A program made the position numbers and the translations under genes. This document shows, one piece after another, positions 12,390 to 26,800 of a DNA stretch of 64,000 nt. The DNA is from Hypomesus transpacificus. Its lineage: Eukaryota > Chordata > Actinopteri > Osmeriformes > Osmeridae. The first letter of the stretch is position 1; each line of letters starts with the position of its first letter. The DNA lies in contig NC_061063.1 of assembly GCF_021917145.1 (NCBI RefSeq), positions 8,007,376-8,071,375 on the forward strand, written 5' to 3'. Below the pieces are notes generated by a model, which worked only from the letters and a program-made list of their open reading frames with translations, did no database searches and was not told the origin of the DNA.

Positions 12390-12600
12390 TTCTAAAATTG
12401 TTAAAACAGAATAAATTAAATACACTGCCGCGCAAACTATGCTCTCAAAGGGCGCTTGTTTCTAAAGGGTCACACACAGCAAGTTGCAAACGAGCATGTC
12501 AAATTGAGCGCCACGCCCAGATGCGTCCGCTTGGGCATAGCCAACCTAATTGGCATAGGCTTAGGCCTACTGACTGAATGACCTGAGTTGTTATGGACTT
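12390..12600 (-). promoter_or_regulatory. dazl: dazl 5' UTR and proximal promoter (inferred)
   Basis: Immediately upstream of the ATG, the minus strand has an AT-rich TATA-like stretch (GTATTTAATTTA) and, further up, a GC/CACCC-type box (GGGCGTGGC) near 12512. CG dinucleotides are more frequent than in the flanks. Transcription start is not determined. Confidence 0.4.
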
Positions 12601-14853
12601 CTGTAAAATGTAAAACATTTGATACACATTTTAAATGGGTTTTTCTGTTAACAGTTATACGTACGATTATATTTTATATTGTCTCCATCATATCATTCGT
12701 TTTTCATGCCTTTCTGAATTCGAATATAAATGACCTACGATGGAATTAGAGTCGTGCTCTTGGATCATAATGTAGTCTATATAATGGGCACTTTGTTTAA
12801 TGTTTAGGATGTAAACGTTTCATTTTGTATGATGTGAATGAAGTTACAATAGGCTTTCAGCAAAAACAACATGAGGGTGTGTTTATCGCCACATTACCCA
12901 TGAGGTTGTGCAGTGGATAGCCTACGTCAATGAGAAAAGTCTTCAAACTCCCAACAATTCAGTGTGGCCCTGGAGAACAATCGATGCCATCCAATAGTTA
13001 AGCCTACTTATTTGAAACTGAACTTTTGATGGAAAATATCCGGAACGTTTTCTTCCAGTGGATGGACGTCTCAGATACGAGGTGAGTGAACATCCCGGAT
13101 GTTGCAATCGGATTTTTTTCAATTTTACTTTTCGAATTTTAACAACCTGAATTTTTGAACCTTGACTATTTAGATAAGATTTTTTTTTATTTTTTACTTT
13201 GAAATAAATTAATATTTCAATTTTAAAGAGGCAAATTCAAAACCAACGAATTCGGTGGTGTTTAAATTTCAATATTAAGTATTTAATGTATTTCAAAACT
13301 GTCACTGATTTGCTTCCATACTAATCGAACTGTGAAAGGTTTTACCAAATCGTCAATAGGCTATATAACGCCTGTCAAACAGTCAGGTAACGAGGTCAGA
13401 ACTGTTTAACAGCCTATCAAGGGCGTGACTGAAGGTCAAAAACATGACCAACATTTTATTTTTATGATTTGGTCTGCATCCGTTGTTTCGTTAGTGTTTA
13501 AGTTATTACTGGGATGAATATTTTTTGTAAGTAAAATACTCAACTCGGATTACTCACACAGCCTGGCAGTTTTGGATTTGCCACCTATTGACATTTAATT
13601 TATTGTTTCATTTAGGAATATAAACAGTCAGAAGCCAAACACACTTATTTGAGAATAATATAGATGATTTAAGTTCAGTAGATATATGTAGAAATAGATT
13701 AATGAAGATTAATGTAAATTTGTATGGACATCCAGCAGTTCCACAAACAACCACAAGATGGGAGAAAAGAATACGAAAAATATAGTAAAGGATCAATTTG
13801 GCCTCCATTACCGCTTCTCCGCTGTAAGTTTCATGTTCTCTACTGCTGATTATTGTATAACAGGATCAACAGTTATATCTAAATGTCAAACTCGTAATTA
13901 TTTCCAAAATGCACCTTATTAAGATGTTGGTTTTCTGCAATGTAAGCATGTTCTCCTATCTGCATTGGCAACTCAAGGAAAGCAATATTGTCTGACATTT
14001 ATGCACATTGTATCCCTATGCAATTTACTTAGTTGCTCTTTCCCCATCTTTCATCTCAATGTCTTTCTAAGGACAGCTTAGACCTTAGCTATAACCTTCT
14101 TAAGAATCCGGTGGAACTGATGGGTCCATGTGAACGTAGCTTGATGTTCAGCATCTCTACAAAAGGGGATTTTGGACACGGCAGTGGGCAACGTACCCAT
14201 AGGCACATCAGCATGGGAAGGACAAGAGCGTGCATCGTTGGGGAGGCCAGCCAATGATGTGAATCTATCGTATTATACATGGGCGTTGTGGCTTTTGTTG
14301 ATCGACTGTTTTTACTATAATGTCCCGGAAAAGCATATGGATTTGTTGCGCACACATACGAAGCTAACCTACAACCTTACTGTCGCCTCCAAAACTAAAC
14401 CGAGGCTCCACATTAGAAATCGAAGCCAATCTGCACATGGAAAAAGTAGCCAGGCGTGGAAGAGATCCGCCTCAAGTAGGTTAGACCAAAGCAGATGGTT
14501 GAAGGCGCGCGCGATGTGTGTATCAAAATGTGTGGCTAGATCACAAGCTTTTGGCACTTCCTATTTCAGGAAATGTTAGTCACTACGCATTTGAAGTGTC
14601 GTTGACTGAGTCGCAATGTTCATCTCTTTCAACTTTCTTTTTTAGAACCATCAAGCACAAAGCAGCAGGTGAGAAACAAGTTGTTCACGCTCGATGTCGA
14701 TGGATTAAGCACAGTTTGTAGGCATTTTGTGCATTTCCTGGAGCATTGTCCTCGATATTAATAAGCAAATGGTTCGGACGGGAGCAGGCAGTCAGAACAA
14801 TTAGGATGTTTACCGGTAACGGAGCGAATCTTGGCTAAATAAGAAGTCTTCAC
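12601..14853. other. Divergent dazl-plcl2 intergenic region
   Basis: About 2.3 kb between the dazl promoter and the plcl2 ATG, holding two head-to-head promoters. Two small exon-like units with good splice signals lie on the plus strand (13029-13081 and 14646-14668) and could be plcl2 5' exons or belong to an unknown transcript. The 135-aa open frame at 14172-14579 shows no domain. Otherwise unique AT-rich sequence. Confidence 0.5.
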
Positions 14854-17800
14854 ATGGCTCAATTCGGAGATGAGAACGGCACGGTGAATCCACCGGTTGC
14901 TGAAAAGAAACCCACGCCAGGCAATGGTGCCGTGAATCTCGAGACGCACCTAGAAGAATCAGTCTCCAACGGAAACTGCATGATGACAGACAGCGTGAAG
15001 AGGGGCCATAACGACATAGGGCACGGGCCACCTGTGTCTGACAACATGGGTGTAGGGGAAGCAGATACCAAACCTATCCCTCGACGGAGCAGTATTATAA
15101 AGGTGTAGTTTTGTTTCCTTGTTCTAACCTTTACAATTTAACCATTGTTTTGATTCGTTTCCTGCAAGTGTAAGTCACTTAAATGTAGTTTGTCGGAAAA
15201 TGAATTTCCATCCTGTATTCCTAAACAGTGGATTGCAAAAAAAGGTGTTAACACATTTGTATTGGTTTGCCACCATATTGCTTTTATTCCCTTTTCACAA
15301 ATCAGTTGTATTAAGAGAGGGAGCAGAGGAGATACGGTATACAACCTAGGCCCAGCCCCAAAAGGGCAGCAGTCAGCTCCAAGCAAGCCTAAACTCAAAA
15401 GTGTGACATATTGAAAATAGAGCATTCGTCCACACATCCAGTGATGTTGTTAGAAAGGGAGCTCTTCCCATCCTTTCAATGCCTATAGACATAACACCTC
15501 TGATCATTGCTCTTTTTTCCTTTTAGACCTGTGATTTGTGAATCCTCCTGCACTTTTATTAGCAACATTGAAAGATATTTAGTTGTGGCATGTTTCTTCT
15601 TCCCATGGGGGACATAAATTGGATGTGTTGTTGCCACTGGCTGGGCCACTCTGATTTGTTCAAATTACTCAGTTTCAAAGGAAGTTGGTCAATTGGCCAA
15701 TTTCCATACTATTATGTTGCAAGATCACAATCTGTTATAACACACACATCTGCCTCTTATTTTTCTTTCTTTTTATCCTTTCTTTCTCTTTTTTATTGTT
15801 CTCCATTTTATTGTATTTTTTTCCAGTATTCTTTGTGCTGCTCTTTTTCTTCTCCCACCTTGTCGAATTCTGCCTTTTGCCTCATCTCTAATTTCTCAGC
15901 ACCTCTCTCTGCATCTCATGCATTCTCTTTCCGCCTTCACACAGTCCACATCCAACCTCTCTCACTCAGTTCGTTTCCAGGCAACCAGGTGACGATCAAA
16001 ACCAGTCTTGCACAGGTTTCCTCTTATGCTTAACAGAAAGTTCAGTGTTGTTTTAAAAATAAGCAAGACAGCCTCATGCTAGGATGTCAAGAGGTGCTGA
16101 GTGAATTCCGTGTCAGGGCTGCATGGGTGAGGGTGTTCCCGACATCTGCTTCAGTGTTTGATGTGGTTTCTACTTAGCGGTTTTGCTGCTCCATCTTGAA
16201 CAACACAGTACCTTCAAAGACCCACATAGCAGCTTTGTGCAACAGTGCAAATACACGTGAGTGACTTTTGCCTCTAACCTGCATAAACTGACCAATTGTC
16301 CATGGCAGGGACGTCATTGACAAGCTTTGATGTTGTGGGTGTGTCCTTGGACCTGTGGAGTTCCACACCAGAAGGCTAACCTGCATGGAAATCTCCTCAT
16401 AAGGGATCATTCTGTTTGGTATGCAGTCAAACTGGTGCTATGACATGCCAAGCATCTTTACCATGATCCAGATGATGTGGAGTGTATGTTAATGGTTTCA
16501 CAATTTATCTGTGAAAGAAGGATCAGCATAATAGCATATATAATCATTATAATCGTGTATTCTCTCACTTATCTAATTCCTTCTTTTCTATTTCCACAAT
16601 CTCTTATTTTCTGATCTTACTCCTCTTGTGCTGTCCCCCCCCCTCCTATAATGTGTGTGTGTACACTGGTACCCTTAGCAGCACCTTGTGTCAGAAGTTC
16701 ACTTGAATGTAGATAAGGATATAATTCTGCATCAACTAAGAATGGAACATCCATGAAAACACATTAAAAACATGTTTTGGTTTCACTTTGCAGATTGAGA
16801 ATGAACAGAGAATATACTGTATACTGGATGGTTTCCTCCAACCTTGGTACAGGATACCTGATATGGGTGCTGCTTGTATGAGTGTTTCTTCAGTGGGTGG
16901 GTTTGGTTTATTTGTGTGTGTTTTCGGAAAGGATTGTATTAGCCAGGGGGACTTAGCAGGCAGCTGGATGCAGGTTATGAAATGAGAGTTGGGGCTGCTG
17001 TGAGAGCGTTGGCTGGGCTGAAACATCTAGCCTGCCCTAGACCCCTTCAGGCCCTTCTGGCCTACATAAGCTACTTGAGACAGCTAGAGGATGCCGGGAG
17101 ACACTTAGCAAAACCACACATCATGTTATCATAGATTTTATTGTGAATGTGGAACTGTATTCACATACTGCATACACGTATATAGACACGAGTGACCCTC
17201 CATTCTGGAGACCACAGGAGTGAGCTTGCTAATGTTTGTTGCTGTGGGGAATGGAAGTTCATTTAGGTAGATGTGCCAAGGTGAATTTTAACAAATACAT
17301 TTGAGTTACTAAGGCAACAACATTGATTTTAAACCCTTAACATAAGCAGAAATCCTTTTAACTGATCATTGACACATGTCCTTCAGTGTACTCCATTGTC
17401 TTGGCATGGATTAATTTTGTGGCATGCCTCCTTTTGCAAGAGGAGAGACACTTAATGTTTTTCAGTTGAAATGGCGGTAAGCTAAGATGACAAGGTGACC
17501 TTTTTCATTCCCTCCTTACGAGAACTCATCGGTGTAACACACGTGAAAAGCAGTATTGAGAAGCACATAATGGAACGTCCATGGTCAGTGGTTTGTGCTG
17601 TGTTGGTTCATCAGTGGTTTGAAAAGACTGTTCTGTCAGTGCTTTTGATAGTATTGTGTCTGATGGATAATATGACCACATACTGTTTCCCGTTTGTCTT
17701 TACGGTTGTAACAGCCATTTCCTGTTCACTCACTCACTCACTTACTCATTCAATTACTCTCACATACACTGCATTTCCACTCTCTCATTTCTGCCTTGCT

Positions 17801-20800
17801 TTCTCTTCTCCTATTTCTATATCTTTGGCTTTCTTCTGTCTCTTCCTCCCCCTTCCGTTCTTCCATTTAATCAGCACTTCAAAGCGGACACCCTCTTACG
17901 ACCTACATCCTTGTTCTGCTGACATGACTGTTCTGTAATTAGTCATACTGGGTGGGGCACAGAAGACATCATGCCTCTTACCAACTCATATGTTCATCCA
18001 TCCTAGAACGGAGAGCGTGTTAACTGGAACTCACGTGCCAGGTCTCCCGTTGTTACCATCCTCCTGGTGTGCACATCACATAACACTTCCCCCCCCCCCC
18101 CCCCCACCTCTGTCTGCCTCTGTCATTTCAGCATTGATGTCCTGTGATCTGCCTCTCTTCCATCCTTACTTCCTGCCTCTTGTCTCTCTCCATCTGTCCA
18201 CAGCCTGTCTCTCCATCTGTCCTCTCCCATGCTGTGTGTCCCCTTCTGCACCTCCCTCTCCCTCCCCCAGCACATCTGGCAGTCCACCTGCATAATCCTC
18301 AGTCTAGTCTCTGCTGGCCTCTCTTCAGCTCAGTGTTACATCATACAGACTCGAACATTCCCTGATTATTGAAGCAAAGTAAGCAGCTTTTGATATTGTT
18401 TTTGGGAGGAAAATGTCCCATAGGCAAATCTTTCAGGGAAATCTAGGACTTTAAGAAACCAATAAAGGACTATCGTTTTCTTCCGTGTTGTTGACTGTTC
18501 AGGAACAAAATTATTTTTCCTGTGATGCCTGCCATAGGAAGTATGTTTCTCACTTATTAGCAGACAGGCTGCTTCCTGTTTTGAAGGCTTCGCAGTGTAG
18601 AGGGGAGGTCTCCACTATGGTTGTTATCTATGAGAGAAGCACACTTGGTCTGGCTGTGTAACATGCTGTCAAATACATTTGAGTAATTGTGAGAATATCC
18701 AAATGTTTTTCTGTGTGTTTTTATCTCCAGTATGTTTGTTGGTCTGTGTGTGTGTGTGTGTTCAGGTATTAGCCTGGCAGGGTAATTCGTTCAGGGCCTC
18801 TATTGACGTCAGACATGGACGCCTGTGTGTTTTGAACCTTTGTCTACCTTCTCTGCCCCTCCATTAGCCATGGCTTGTATAATTGAGTTTGTCTATACAG
18901 GCGGGCATATGAAGATCCCTAAAACACACACTTTAATTGAATCCCTTTTATTGAAAAGGTCACATGCTGTGCTGTTCCAGTTGAGACAAGCCTTGTCTGT
19001 TAGACATTCGCATGAACCTCTTATATACTTTCAATCCAGTTTCATCCCTGGAAGGAAACAAAGTTAATCTGTATCATGAATCCATTCAGTACACAGGGCT
19101 GTGTCATACTTGAATCACATGATAGTGTTGGTATATGGAGACTGATGTATGTGAGTGCTTTAGTGATTAATGACAGCTATTGTGTGAAGCACTTCCATGT
19201 GGGATTTGCAGTAGTGATTTTCACTGAGCTGAATGACCATGAAGGGATCATTACTCCTAATGCGGCGTACGGGGAATTGGGGCATCATTGATTTCCCTTG
19301 CCGTTAGTTTGCTATGTGTGTGTGCATGTTTGTGTGTGTATCCATCATTGTTCTCCAGAGAGTAACAACAGTTAGTTCGGTGTGAGGTGATGCATAAAAG
19401 AGGCAGCTAGTAGGGTCACATGTTCATAACTAATCCCCTTACATGGAGTAGCACCGAGGCAGCAGGGATGGATGGATGGGGGAAGGGGGGTGTTCAATAG
19501 GAAGCACCCCCACTACATCTGTGCTTAATCTTTCCTGTTCTCCTATCTCTCTCTCTCCCTCCTCTCTCTTTCCCCTGCTGTAGGCAAGTGTCATGAAAGG
19601 GGAACGGATAGATTTCCGAGACCCCACCCTTGCTCGCCCCTGCCCTCCTGTGTTCCCGTCTCTGTGGCAACACTTCCGCATACTAATGAGATGTTTGAAG
19701 GAACAACAGTGATTCGGGGTCTCTCCTCCTTCTGCTGTGAGGGAAACCCTTTCATCTCTCCTTTCAAAGATGTTCTCTCTTTTCCGTTGTTCATTCATAT
19801 TCTCCAGAAAAGAAGAAGCCGTGTGCCGAATGGCCTCATGTGACTTGCTTTCTCTCTACAAACGAGTTCTATACCATTCTAAACCGACATGTGTATTCCT
19901 GTTGACCTCACGCAATATTGGCATGGTCTCTGTTTAAATGTCATAGGTTGAGATGTTACAAGCTTTTTCAAAGCACATTGTGATGTTGCAACTCGCACGC
20001 TCAAACACGCTTTGCCACGGACAGGCACAATCAATTCATGAAGCGCGGATTTTGCTTACCACTCTGTTGTGACAAGGTCACCGCCTATCCGAAATAACTT
20101 TTGCCATCTTAACGATTCAGTGTATACTAGGCTGTAACCCAGACTGGAAAAATAAATGTTATTGTGTGTGTGTGTGTTTGCGCGCACGCGCCATTTTCAC
20201 AGTATGTAAAATGATGAACCTGGGATTACATTATCCACAATTAAGTTAAGCGCTCCCCGTGTTTTTACAACCTTGTCTTTCACATTGGCTGTGGGATCAG
20301 GGCGTCAGTCCTCACTGGCTGTGCCGGTGGACCGTTTAATGTGTGCTAACGCGATTGGATTACGTAACGTTGTAACAGTGTGTCTTCCCAGTTCTGTGTC
20401 CTCCGCTTCTTCCTGTCGGGCACCGTTAGCAAATCCGTCCACCCCAGGACGTTTTTATCAGTCTCATACAGCCGTAATTAAATAACCCCGCCTCCACACC
20501 CAATGTTCCCCATCCACTTTCATATTGACTTTCCTCGCTAACAGCCCGTCTGATGGGCCGATCAACCTTTCCGGGGGACGGTGTCATTGTGGAGGTTAAT
20601 TAGCATTCTCTGAGGCGTCTTTGTCCTGGTTTGATTTATAGTTCTGTGGGTAAGGCCAAGGATACAAGCCTATTTACATGATATCAGAAAAACAACTGTC
20701 GTAGATAAATGTGTGGGTTTTATGGCAAGAATATAAATCTGTCTCCCTGCTCTCTCTCTCTCTTCCTCCCCTCCCCCATTCCTGTCGTCCCTCCATCAGG

Positions 20801-23800
20801 ATGGCTCTCGCTCTGGCAAAGAGAGGAAGAAGACCGTATCCTTCAGCCATAGCCTATCAGAGAAGAAGATTAGCAGTGCTGCCGACTGCATCAGCACCAT
20901 GGTGGGTAGTCTGATCAGTCACTCAGGCCCTGGGCATAGCTTGTCCTGACCTCCTTTCCAGCCCGGAAAAACACAGTTTTCAATCAATGGATCAATATGT
21001 TGATTCAGCTACTGTTGGTCCAGAATGGAGTCCAGTTACACAGCCTAGCTCCAGAAATGGAAGTACCTTGGTTAGCTATTCAAATGACTGTAACATCATG
21101 AGCTCCACTTGAATAAAACCTGACTTGTGATTCACCAAATTCTGCTCGACATCCAGCTGGCTTGTAGGTGCATGCAGTGCTGTGTTGTTTAGAAAACGAT
21201 GACACCTCTCTCGTCTGTGAAGGTGGAAGGCAGTGAGCTGCGGAAGGTGCGCTCCAACTCCAGGGTTTACCAGCGCTACTTCCTGCTGGAGGCGGGGCTG
21301 CAGGCGCTCCGGTGGGAACCGTCCAAGAAGGAGTCGGACAAGGCCTGCATCCCTGTCCCGTCCATCCGTGAGGTCAGTGTCACTGGGGTCATCGCAGAGA
21401 ACCTAGGAGTCTTTGAGCATGTGTCATAGGTTATGGTGACTCAATGGAACCAATGTCATCCAGCTCGGGGTTACACAGAATTCTCAACAGGTGGGTGCCT
21501 GTCTCTTTTCAGTTGCGTACGGGTCGGAACACGGAGACCTTTCGCACCAGCGGTGTGTACGACCAGATCTCTGAGGACTGTGCCTTTTCAATCATCTACG
21601 GCGAGGGCTACGAGTCACTGGACCTGGTGGCCAACTCTGCTGAAGTGGCCAATGTCTGGGTCACCGGTCTCAGGTAGGCAGCGGTCCCCCTCGGCTCGAT
21701 GATGTCACAACACACTTGGCGAAGTATTATGACGTAATGGAAGCGAACAACCAACCTTCAGTGACATGAAAGAATCGGGTCAGATGTCTGATGGCGTTAG
21801 GGTGCCGTGCTCCTTGGCGCGTCCTAATGCATCTGTCCACGTGTGCAGGTATATGATCCAGTACGGGAAGCACGCCCTGGACATGATCGCCAGCAGCCAG
21901 GACAGCCTTCGGCTCACCTGGCTAGGACAGATGTTCATGTCTGCCATGGTGGTGGAGGGGCGGACCGAGGAGGACGAGGGGATTAGCGTTCGTTCAGCGG
22001 TGGGGCTCATCCGGAGGGGTAACCCAGGTGTGAGGAGCAGTAAGGTGGAACACCGCTTCAGAGAGCTCCAGAGAGTCAGGGCCGGCAGGGACGGCGCTGG
22101 AGAGGAGGGGTCTGACGGGAGAGAGGTGAAAGACTGCAGAAGAGGCGGGGGGAAGGAGCAGAGGGTGACCAAGCAGGAGTTCATCGAGGTCTTTCATGAC
22201 TTGTGCACCCGGCCGGAGATCTACTTTTTGTTGGTGCAGTTCTCGAGCAACAAGGAGTACCTGGATACCAAAGACCTGATGACGTTCCTGGAGGCCGAGC
22301 AAGGGGTGGCTCAAGTGAGTGTCTCTCTGTCTCTCGCTCTCTTTCGCACGCGCGCAAACACATTTCATTTTTGTAGACGTTTCCCAAAATGTTATCCTCT
22401 CTCTCGTCATTCAGGTTAGTGAGGATGCCAGTTTGGAGCTCATTCAATCCCATGAGCAGTCGGAAGAGGGCCGCCAGCAGGGCTGCCTCTCATTGGACGG
22501 CTTCACCAGCTACCTTACGTCCCCGGAGTGCCACCTGTTTGACTGGGAGCACAGGGGGGTGTGTCAGGACATGAGCCAGCCCCTCTCTCACTACTACGTC
22601 AACTCCTCCCACAACACCTACCTCATCGAGGACCAGTTCCGTGGCCCTGCCGACGTGACGGGCTACATCCGCGCCCTGAAGATGGGCTGCCGCTCTGTGG
22701 AAGTGGACGTGTGGGACGGTCCCGAGGACGAGCCCGTCGTCTACACCGGCCACACCCAGACCTCGCCCGTGGCCTTCCGCTGTGTCGTGGATGTGATCGG
22801 CCGCTTTGCGTTTGTGGCTTCGGAGTACCCGTTGATAGTGTGCGTGGAGAACCACTGCTCCTTGGCCCAGCAGAGGGTGATGTTCCAGCATCTGGATAAG
22901 GCCCTGGGAGAGATGCTGTACACCGACCCCCCCACAGAGGGCTACCTGCCCTCTCCCGACGCTCTGAAGGGGAGGATCCTGCTCAAAGGCCAGAAGCTGG
23001 AGGGGGCGGAGCCAGAGGAGGGGGAGGTGAGCGACGAGGACGAAGGGGCGGAGATGTGCCTGAAAGTGAAGGGGGCCAACAGCAGTTGGGGAGGAGGTGA
23101 GGGGCGGCCGAAGGGCGGTAGCGTGAGTAGCAGTGGCAGTGGCGGGGTGTCTCCAACACCCCCTCCTGCTCCTCCTCCTCCACCCAAAAAGTTCCAGCTG
23201 ATGAGGGAGCTGTCGGACCTAGTCGCACTCTGCCGGTCTGTCCGCTTCCAGGACTTCCAGAGCTCCTTCCAGCGGCAGAAACCCTGGGAGATCTGCTCCC
23301 TGAACGAGAACCTCGCCCTCCGCCTGGCGTCCGAGCGCCCCGGAGACTTTGTCAACTACAACAAGCGCTTTCTTTCACGCGTGTACCCCAGCCCCATGCG
23401 CATCGACTCCAGCAACCTCAACCCCCAGGACCTGTGGAAGTGTGGCTGCCAGATCGTGGGGGTGAACTACCAGACTCCCGGCCTGATGATGGACCTGAAC
23501 ACGGGCTGGTTCCACCAGAACGGAAACTGCGGCTACGTGCTGCGGCCGGCCATCATGCGCCAGGAGGTGTCGTACTTCAGCGGCGACACCCGGGACACGG
23601 TACCGGGTGTCGCCCCTCAGCTGCTTCATGTGAAGGTCAGTGTGCTTTGATGGAAGGATGAATCTCCACTGACCAAAAACAAGTGTTGTTTTAGATGGTT
23701 TTTTTTTGTTTGTTTTTTGACATATTTCAAATGTCTTCTATGTTTGTTTTTTTTCTTCCAAGGAACCCATATGTGTATTTTTATAGACTGAATTGACTCC

Positions 23801-26800
23801 CTCGAAAGGTCAACAGGTCGGTTAACGCACCAAACAATCACTCCCTCCAGGTAATTAGCGGTCAGAATTTGCCCCGGCCGCGGGGGTCCGGGGTCAAAGG
23901 TGACGTCGTTGACCCCTACGTCTATGTGGAGATCCACGGTATCCCAGCAGACTGCGCCGAGCGTCGCACCAGGACCGTCACTCAGAACGGAGACAACCCC
24001 ATCTTCGACGAGAGCTTTGAGTTTCAGATCAACCTGCCCGAGCTCACCATGGTCCGCTTCGTGGTTCTGGATGACGATTTCATCGGAGACGAGTTCATAG
24101 GTGAGTAACCAGGAGATGGGAGAATGCAAACACATTCCCTTCCCCTCAAAGCATCCATGGTCACAATACACCAACTATTTTTTTTTATCTCTTTACAGCC
24201 ATGTTTTTGCGCATTGTTTACATAAGTCATTTCTCTACAGGTCAGTACACCATTCCTCTAGAGTGTATACAGCCGGGATACCGGCATGTTCCGCTGCAGT
24301 CTCTCACGGGGGAGGACCTCCCGCACGCACGACTCTTCGTCCACGTGGCCCTCACCAACCGGAGGGGGGGGGGAAAGCCCCACAAGCGTGGCATGTCGGT
24401 GCGGAAGACCCGGCGGGCGAGGGACTACACGGCGCTCAGGGACCTGGGGCTACGGCAGGTTGACGATGTTTTCAAGATGGCCACTGCTCCACTGAGGGAG
24501 GCTACAGACTTGAAGGAGAACATGCAGGTAAGAGGGGGGATGGAATGTGTTTCATTGTCACATTCATACATGTTATGTAGGGAGACATGTTATGTTTGTA
24601 TTGATGAACAGATATCACAGTGCTTTTAACATAAGGCTTGAACCAAGGCGAGATATGACTAGTGACACCATGACTAGTGACACCATCACTAGGTTATCTT
24701 GTGAAATGATGTGGCATTCCTTAGAGAGTGGGTTAGTAGTCTGGTTATGTGTGCAAACACACACACAGAGAGAGAGAGAGCGTTAAATGCAATACTGCAT
24801 TTAACATCATATTTCAGGAAGACATACAAAGCATGAATACGTACCAAGATCCTCACATGAGCCTTAAAATACTGTTAGCTGAATGAACCTACCCACCATT
24901 CATTTGACAGGCATGTTGGAACTGATTGAGTTTATGGTTGTCTCTACTGCTGTCGTTCAATAAAGCTTATGTAATTCAATCAGATGTTCTTTTCCCGGAC
25001 TCCCAGGATTCTAGGAAACAGAAGTTCCATTTGGCTGCAGAACTAAACTAAACACTGCTGTGTGTGTGTGTGTGTGTGTGTGTGCGCGTGCGTGCGTTGG
25101 GAAGTATGCACAGTACATGTGTTAACTGTATGATTATTATTGTTGATCAAAAATGTTTATTTGACCAATTTTGTTTCTCATTAAATGTGTTTATTGTATC
25201 CTCTCTCTCGCCCTCTCTCTCGCCCTCTCTCTTGCCCCCTCTCTCTTGCCCTCTCTCTCGCCATCTCTCTCGCCCTCTCTCTCGCCCTCCCTGTGCAGAA
25301 CTCGGTGGCTGTGTTCAGGGAGCTGTGTGGCGTGTCTGCGGTGGCTAACCTCATGCAGTGCGTCTTGGCCCTGGGCCCTCGAATGAAGGGGACAGACGGG
25401 GCCCCCGTGCTCCTGTTTAACCTGAGGGAGCAGTACCCCTCCATGGAGCCCCAGGGCCCCCTGCCGGAGGTCCTCCGCAGGGTGGTCTCCACCTTCGATA
25501 CGGTGGGTAGGCTCAGTCAACTAACCATGGGATTAATAAAAGGGGTTTTGTTGGCTGGTTCTGGTTTTCTTTTTCTTTGCTCACACTCTTTCTCCTTCTC
25601 TGTCCCTGCCTGTCTCTCTCTCTTTCTCCTTCTCTGTCCCTGCCTGTCTCTCTCTCTTTCTCCTTATCTGTCCCTGCTTGTCTCTCTCTCTTTCTCCTTC
25701 CCTGTCCCTGCCTGTCTCTCTTTCTCCTTCCCTGTCCCTGCTTGTCTCTCTCTCTTTCTCCTTCCCTGTCCCTGCCTGTCTCTCTTTCTCCTTCCCTGTC
25801 CCTGCCTGTCTCTCTTTCTCCTTCCCTGTCCCTGCCTGTCTCTCTCTCTTTCTCCTTCCCTGTCCCTGCCTGTCTCTCTTTCTCCTTCCCTGTCCCTGCT
25901 TGTCTCTCTCTCTTTCTCCTTCCCTGTCCCTGCCTGTCTCTCTTTCTCCTTCCCTGTCCCTGCCTGTCTCTCTCTCTTTCTCCTTCCCTGTCCCTGCCTG
26001 TCTCTCTCTCTTTCTCCTTCCCTGTCCCTGCCTGTCTCTCTCTCTTTCTCCTTCCCTGTCCCTGCCTGTCTCTCTCTCTTTCTCCTTCCCTGTCCCTGCC
26101 TCTGTCTCTCTCTCTTTTTCCCTCTCTGTCTCCTATGTCGCTCTCTCTTTCTCCCTCTCTGTCCCTGCCTGTCTCTCTCTCTTTCTCCTTCCCTGTCCCT
26201 GCCTCTGTCTCTCTCTCTTTCTCCCTCTCTGTCTCCTATGTCGCTCTCTCTTTATCTTCCTGTCCTCATCTGTGCTCCCGAGGACAGGCAGTGAGAAGAG
26301 CTCATAGAAATGTGCTCTGAGTAGATCAGTACATGAGGCTTACCAAGAAACTGTCTGTCTCTTTATGTAATCAGCTTTTGTGAGCCATAGATGACAGTTC
26401 TTTCTGCTTTGAGATCCCCTCTCCCCATGTGAAGTCAAGCTCTTACAAAGTCATACTCATTCCACATGCAAAAGTAGATACGGGATACAGTAGAGCTAAA
26501 ATATGACGTACTCGCATTATAATTTAGACATACTTCCTGTAATATTGTAAGGTTTGAATGAACAAATAAAAAAGGAAAGAACGCCATGACACACGATGAC
26601 TGTGATCGTTATTTTAGAAATGTATTTATACATCATTTCTGGAGAAAATGTCTTTTATAAATGTGTGCATGCATAGATAGGGTGTGAAAGAGAGGAAAAA
26701 GATTTTTGCCGATGGCAAACAATCACTTACATTTGCTTAACTGGACCTGTCAGAGAAATGTTTTGTGGTAGAGTGGAGTAGGTCTTGGTGTTTGGTATAG

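Noticed and set aside
25588..26250. CRISPR-like array of similar-length repeats
   Set aside because: The spacers are the same simple repeat, not unique sequence, and the genome is a vertebrate; it is a minisatellite.
25185..26320. Plus-strand open frames of 209-369 residues rich in Leu/Ser/Pro/Cys
   Set aside because: They are reads of a pyrimidine minisatellite inside plcl2 intron 9; periodic, no domain, and open in all frames.
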